Position numbers and translations under genes: made by a program | Source of the DNA: Caulobacter sp. Root655 | GTDB lineage: Bacteria; Pseudomonadota; Alphaproteobacteria; Caulobacterales; Caulobacteraceae | Direction: 5' to 3' | DNA: 64,000 nt | Assembly (NCBI RefSeq): GCF_001427665.1 | Contig: NZ_LMHC01000012.1 | Coordinates: forward strand, 311,223-375,222 | The notes under the pieces: generated by a model | The model's database searches: none | Seen by the model: only the letters and a program-made list of their open reading frames with translations | What the model was told of the DNA's origin: nothing | Shown here: one piece after another, positions 63,765 to 64,000 of the stretch | Layout of the letters: each line of letters opens with the position of its first letter | Numbering within the stretch: the stretch's first letter is position 1

Positions 63765-64000
63765 ATGGACACCATCGCTTCCGGCCACGCCGCCGCCCTG
63801 TGGGTGGGGCTGCATGTCTTCCTGCTGCTGACCCTGTCGCTGCTGGTCGTTCGCCTGCGGCAGAAGCACAAGGTCGCCATGGGGGACGAGGGCATCCCGG
63901 AACTGGCCCGCGCCATCCGCGCCTTCGGCAACGCCGCCGAATACGTGCCCGTCGGCCTGGCGGCGATCATCGTCCTGGCCCTGGTCGACGCCCCGCCCCT
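63765..64000 (+). CDS. MAPEG family membrane protein, 3' end outside window
   Basis: The first 78 codons of a small membrane protein are present. Residues 10-27 form a helix (AALWVGLHVFLLLTLSLLVVRLR region), then the family block QKHKVAMGDEGIPELARAIRAFGNAAEYVPVGLAAIIVLALVDAP. This matches the MAPEG (membrane-associated eicosanoid and glutathione metabolism) superfamily, in bacteria often of unknown substrate. The ATG at 63765 is the first in frame. It lies 99 bases past the preceding gene. Confidence 0.85.
   Translation, partial: MDTIASGHAAALWVGLHVFLLLTLSLLVVRLRQKHKVAMGDEGIPELARAIRAFGNAAEYVPVGLAAIIVLALVDAPP

Overview
The window looks like a chromosomal segment of a Caulobacter-type alphaproteobacterium (Caulobacterales). 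The grounds are very high GC, three TonB-dependent receptors, a receptor/tryptophan-halogenase-like pair, the alphaproteobacterial ctaC-ctaD-ctaB-coxF-ctaG-ctaE order, phaA-phaB next to phaR, and several families of long intergenic inverted repeats. The genus is inferred from gene content; no rRNA is present to test it.

Layout. (1) 1-14,739, all on the minus strand: a secreted carbohydrate-degradation locus. In transcription order it holds a DUF1593/Sde182-like protein, a large TonB receptor, a tryptophan-halogenase-like flavoenzyme, and five glycoside hydrolases (GH43, GH51, GH43 with extra C-terminal domains, GH27, and a second simple GH43 cut by the window edge). The enzymes point to an arabinose-rich, galactose-decorated plant polymer. 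A short palindrome, (T)TGTCNGAC(A/T)A, recurs in front of these genes, in two places beside a LacI-like palindrome. (2) 15,228-20,833: a TAT-exported phospholipase C, its TonB receptor and a divergent DeoR-family regulator, with two perfect palindromes between the divergent starts. (3) 21,080-25,537: a compact operon telA - vWA/solute-binding lipoprotein - xpaC - second solute-binding protein. This is the best candidate here for a poorly described system. (4) 25,746-27,208: tRNA-Arg(CCU) and the dicarboxylate carrier dctA. (5) 27,205-36,741, minus strand: the aa3-type cytochrome c oxidase cluster with its assembly factors, running into SURF1, threonine synthase and an M16 peptidase. (6) 37,101-38,798: PadR-DUF1700-adhesin-like three-gene module. 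(7) 38,899-43,676: tldD, a third TonB receptor and a secreted protein of unknown function. (8) 44,032-49,393: polyhydroxybutyrate synthesis (phaA, phaB, divergent phaR), two small unknowns, and a second thiolase with a coupled small gene. (9) 49,508-54,966: a small membrane protein, two GT2 glycosyltransferases, a GT39/ArnT-like transferase, an HMG-CoA-lyase-like enzyme and a lipoprotein. (10) 54,972-60,341: thrS, yidD, an IscU-like protein, an SRPBCC protein, a DinB-fold protein and cysS. (11) 60,531-64,000: folE, an M14 peptidase, a hypothetical protein and the start of a MAPEG-family gene.

The left 20 kb is accessory nutrient-scavenging DNA. The rest is mostly core metabolism broken up by repeats. 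Starts were moved from the longest open frame to an internal codon where a Shine-Dalgarno, a signal peptide or an overlap with the upstream stop supported it. Family assignments come from motifs read by eye; no database search was run.
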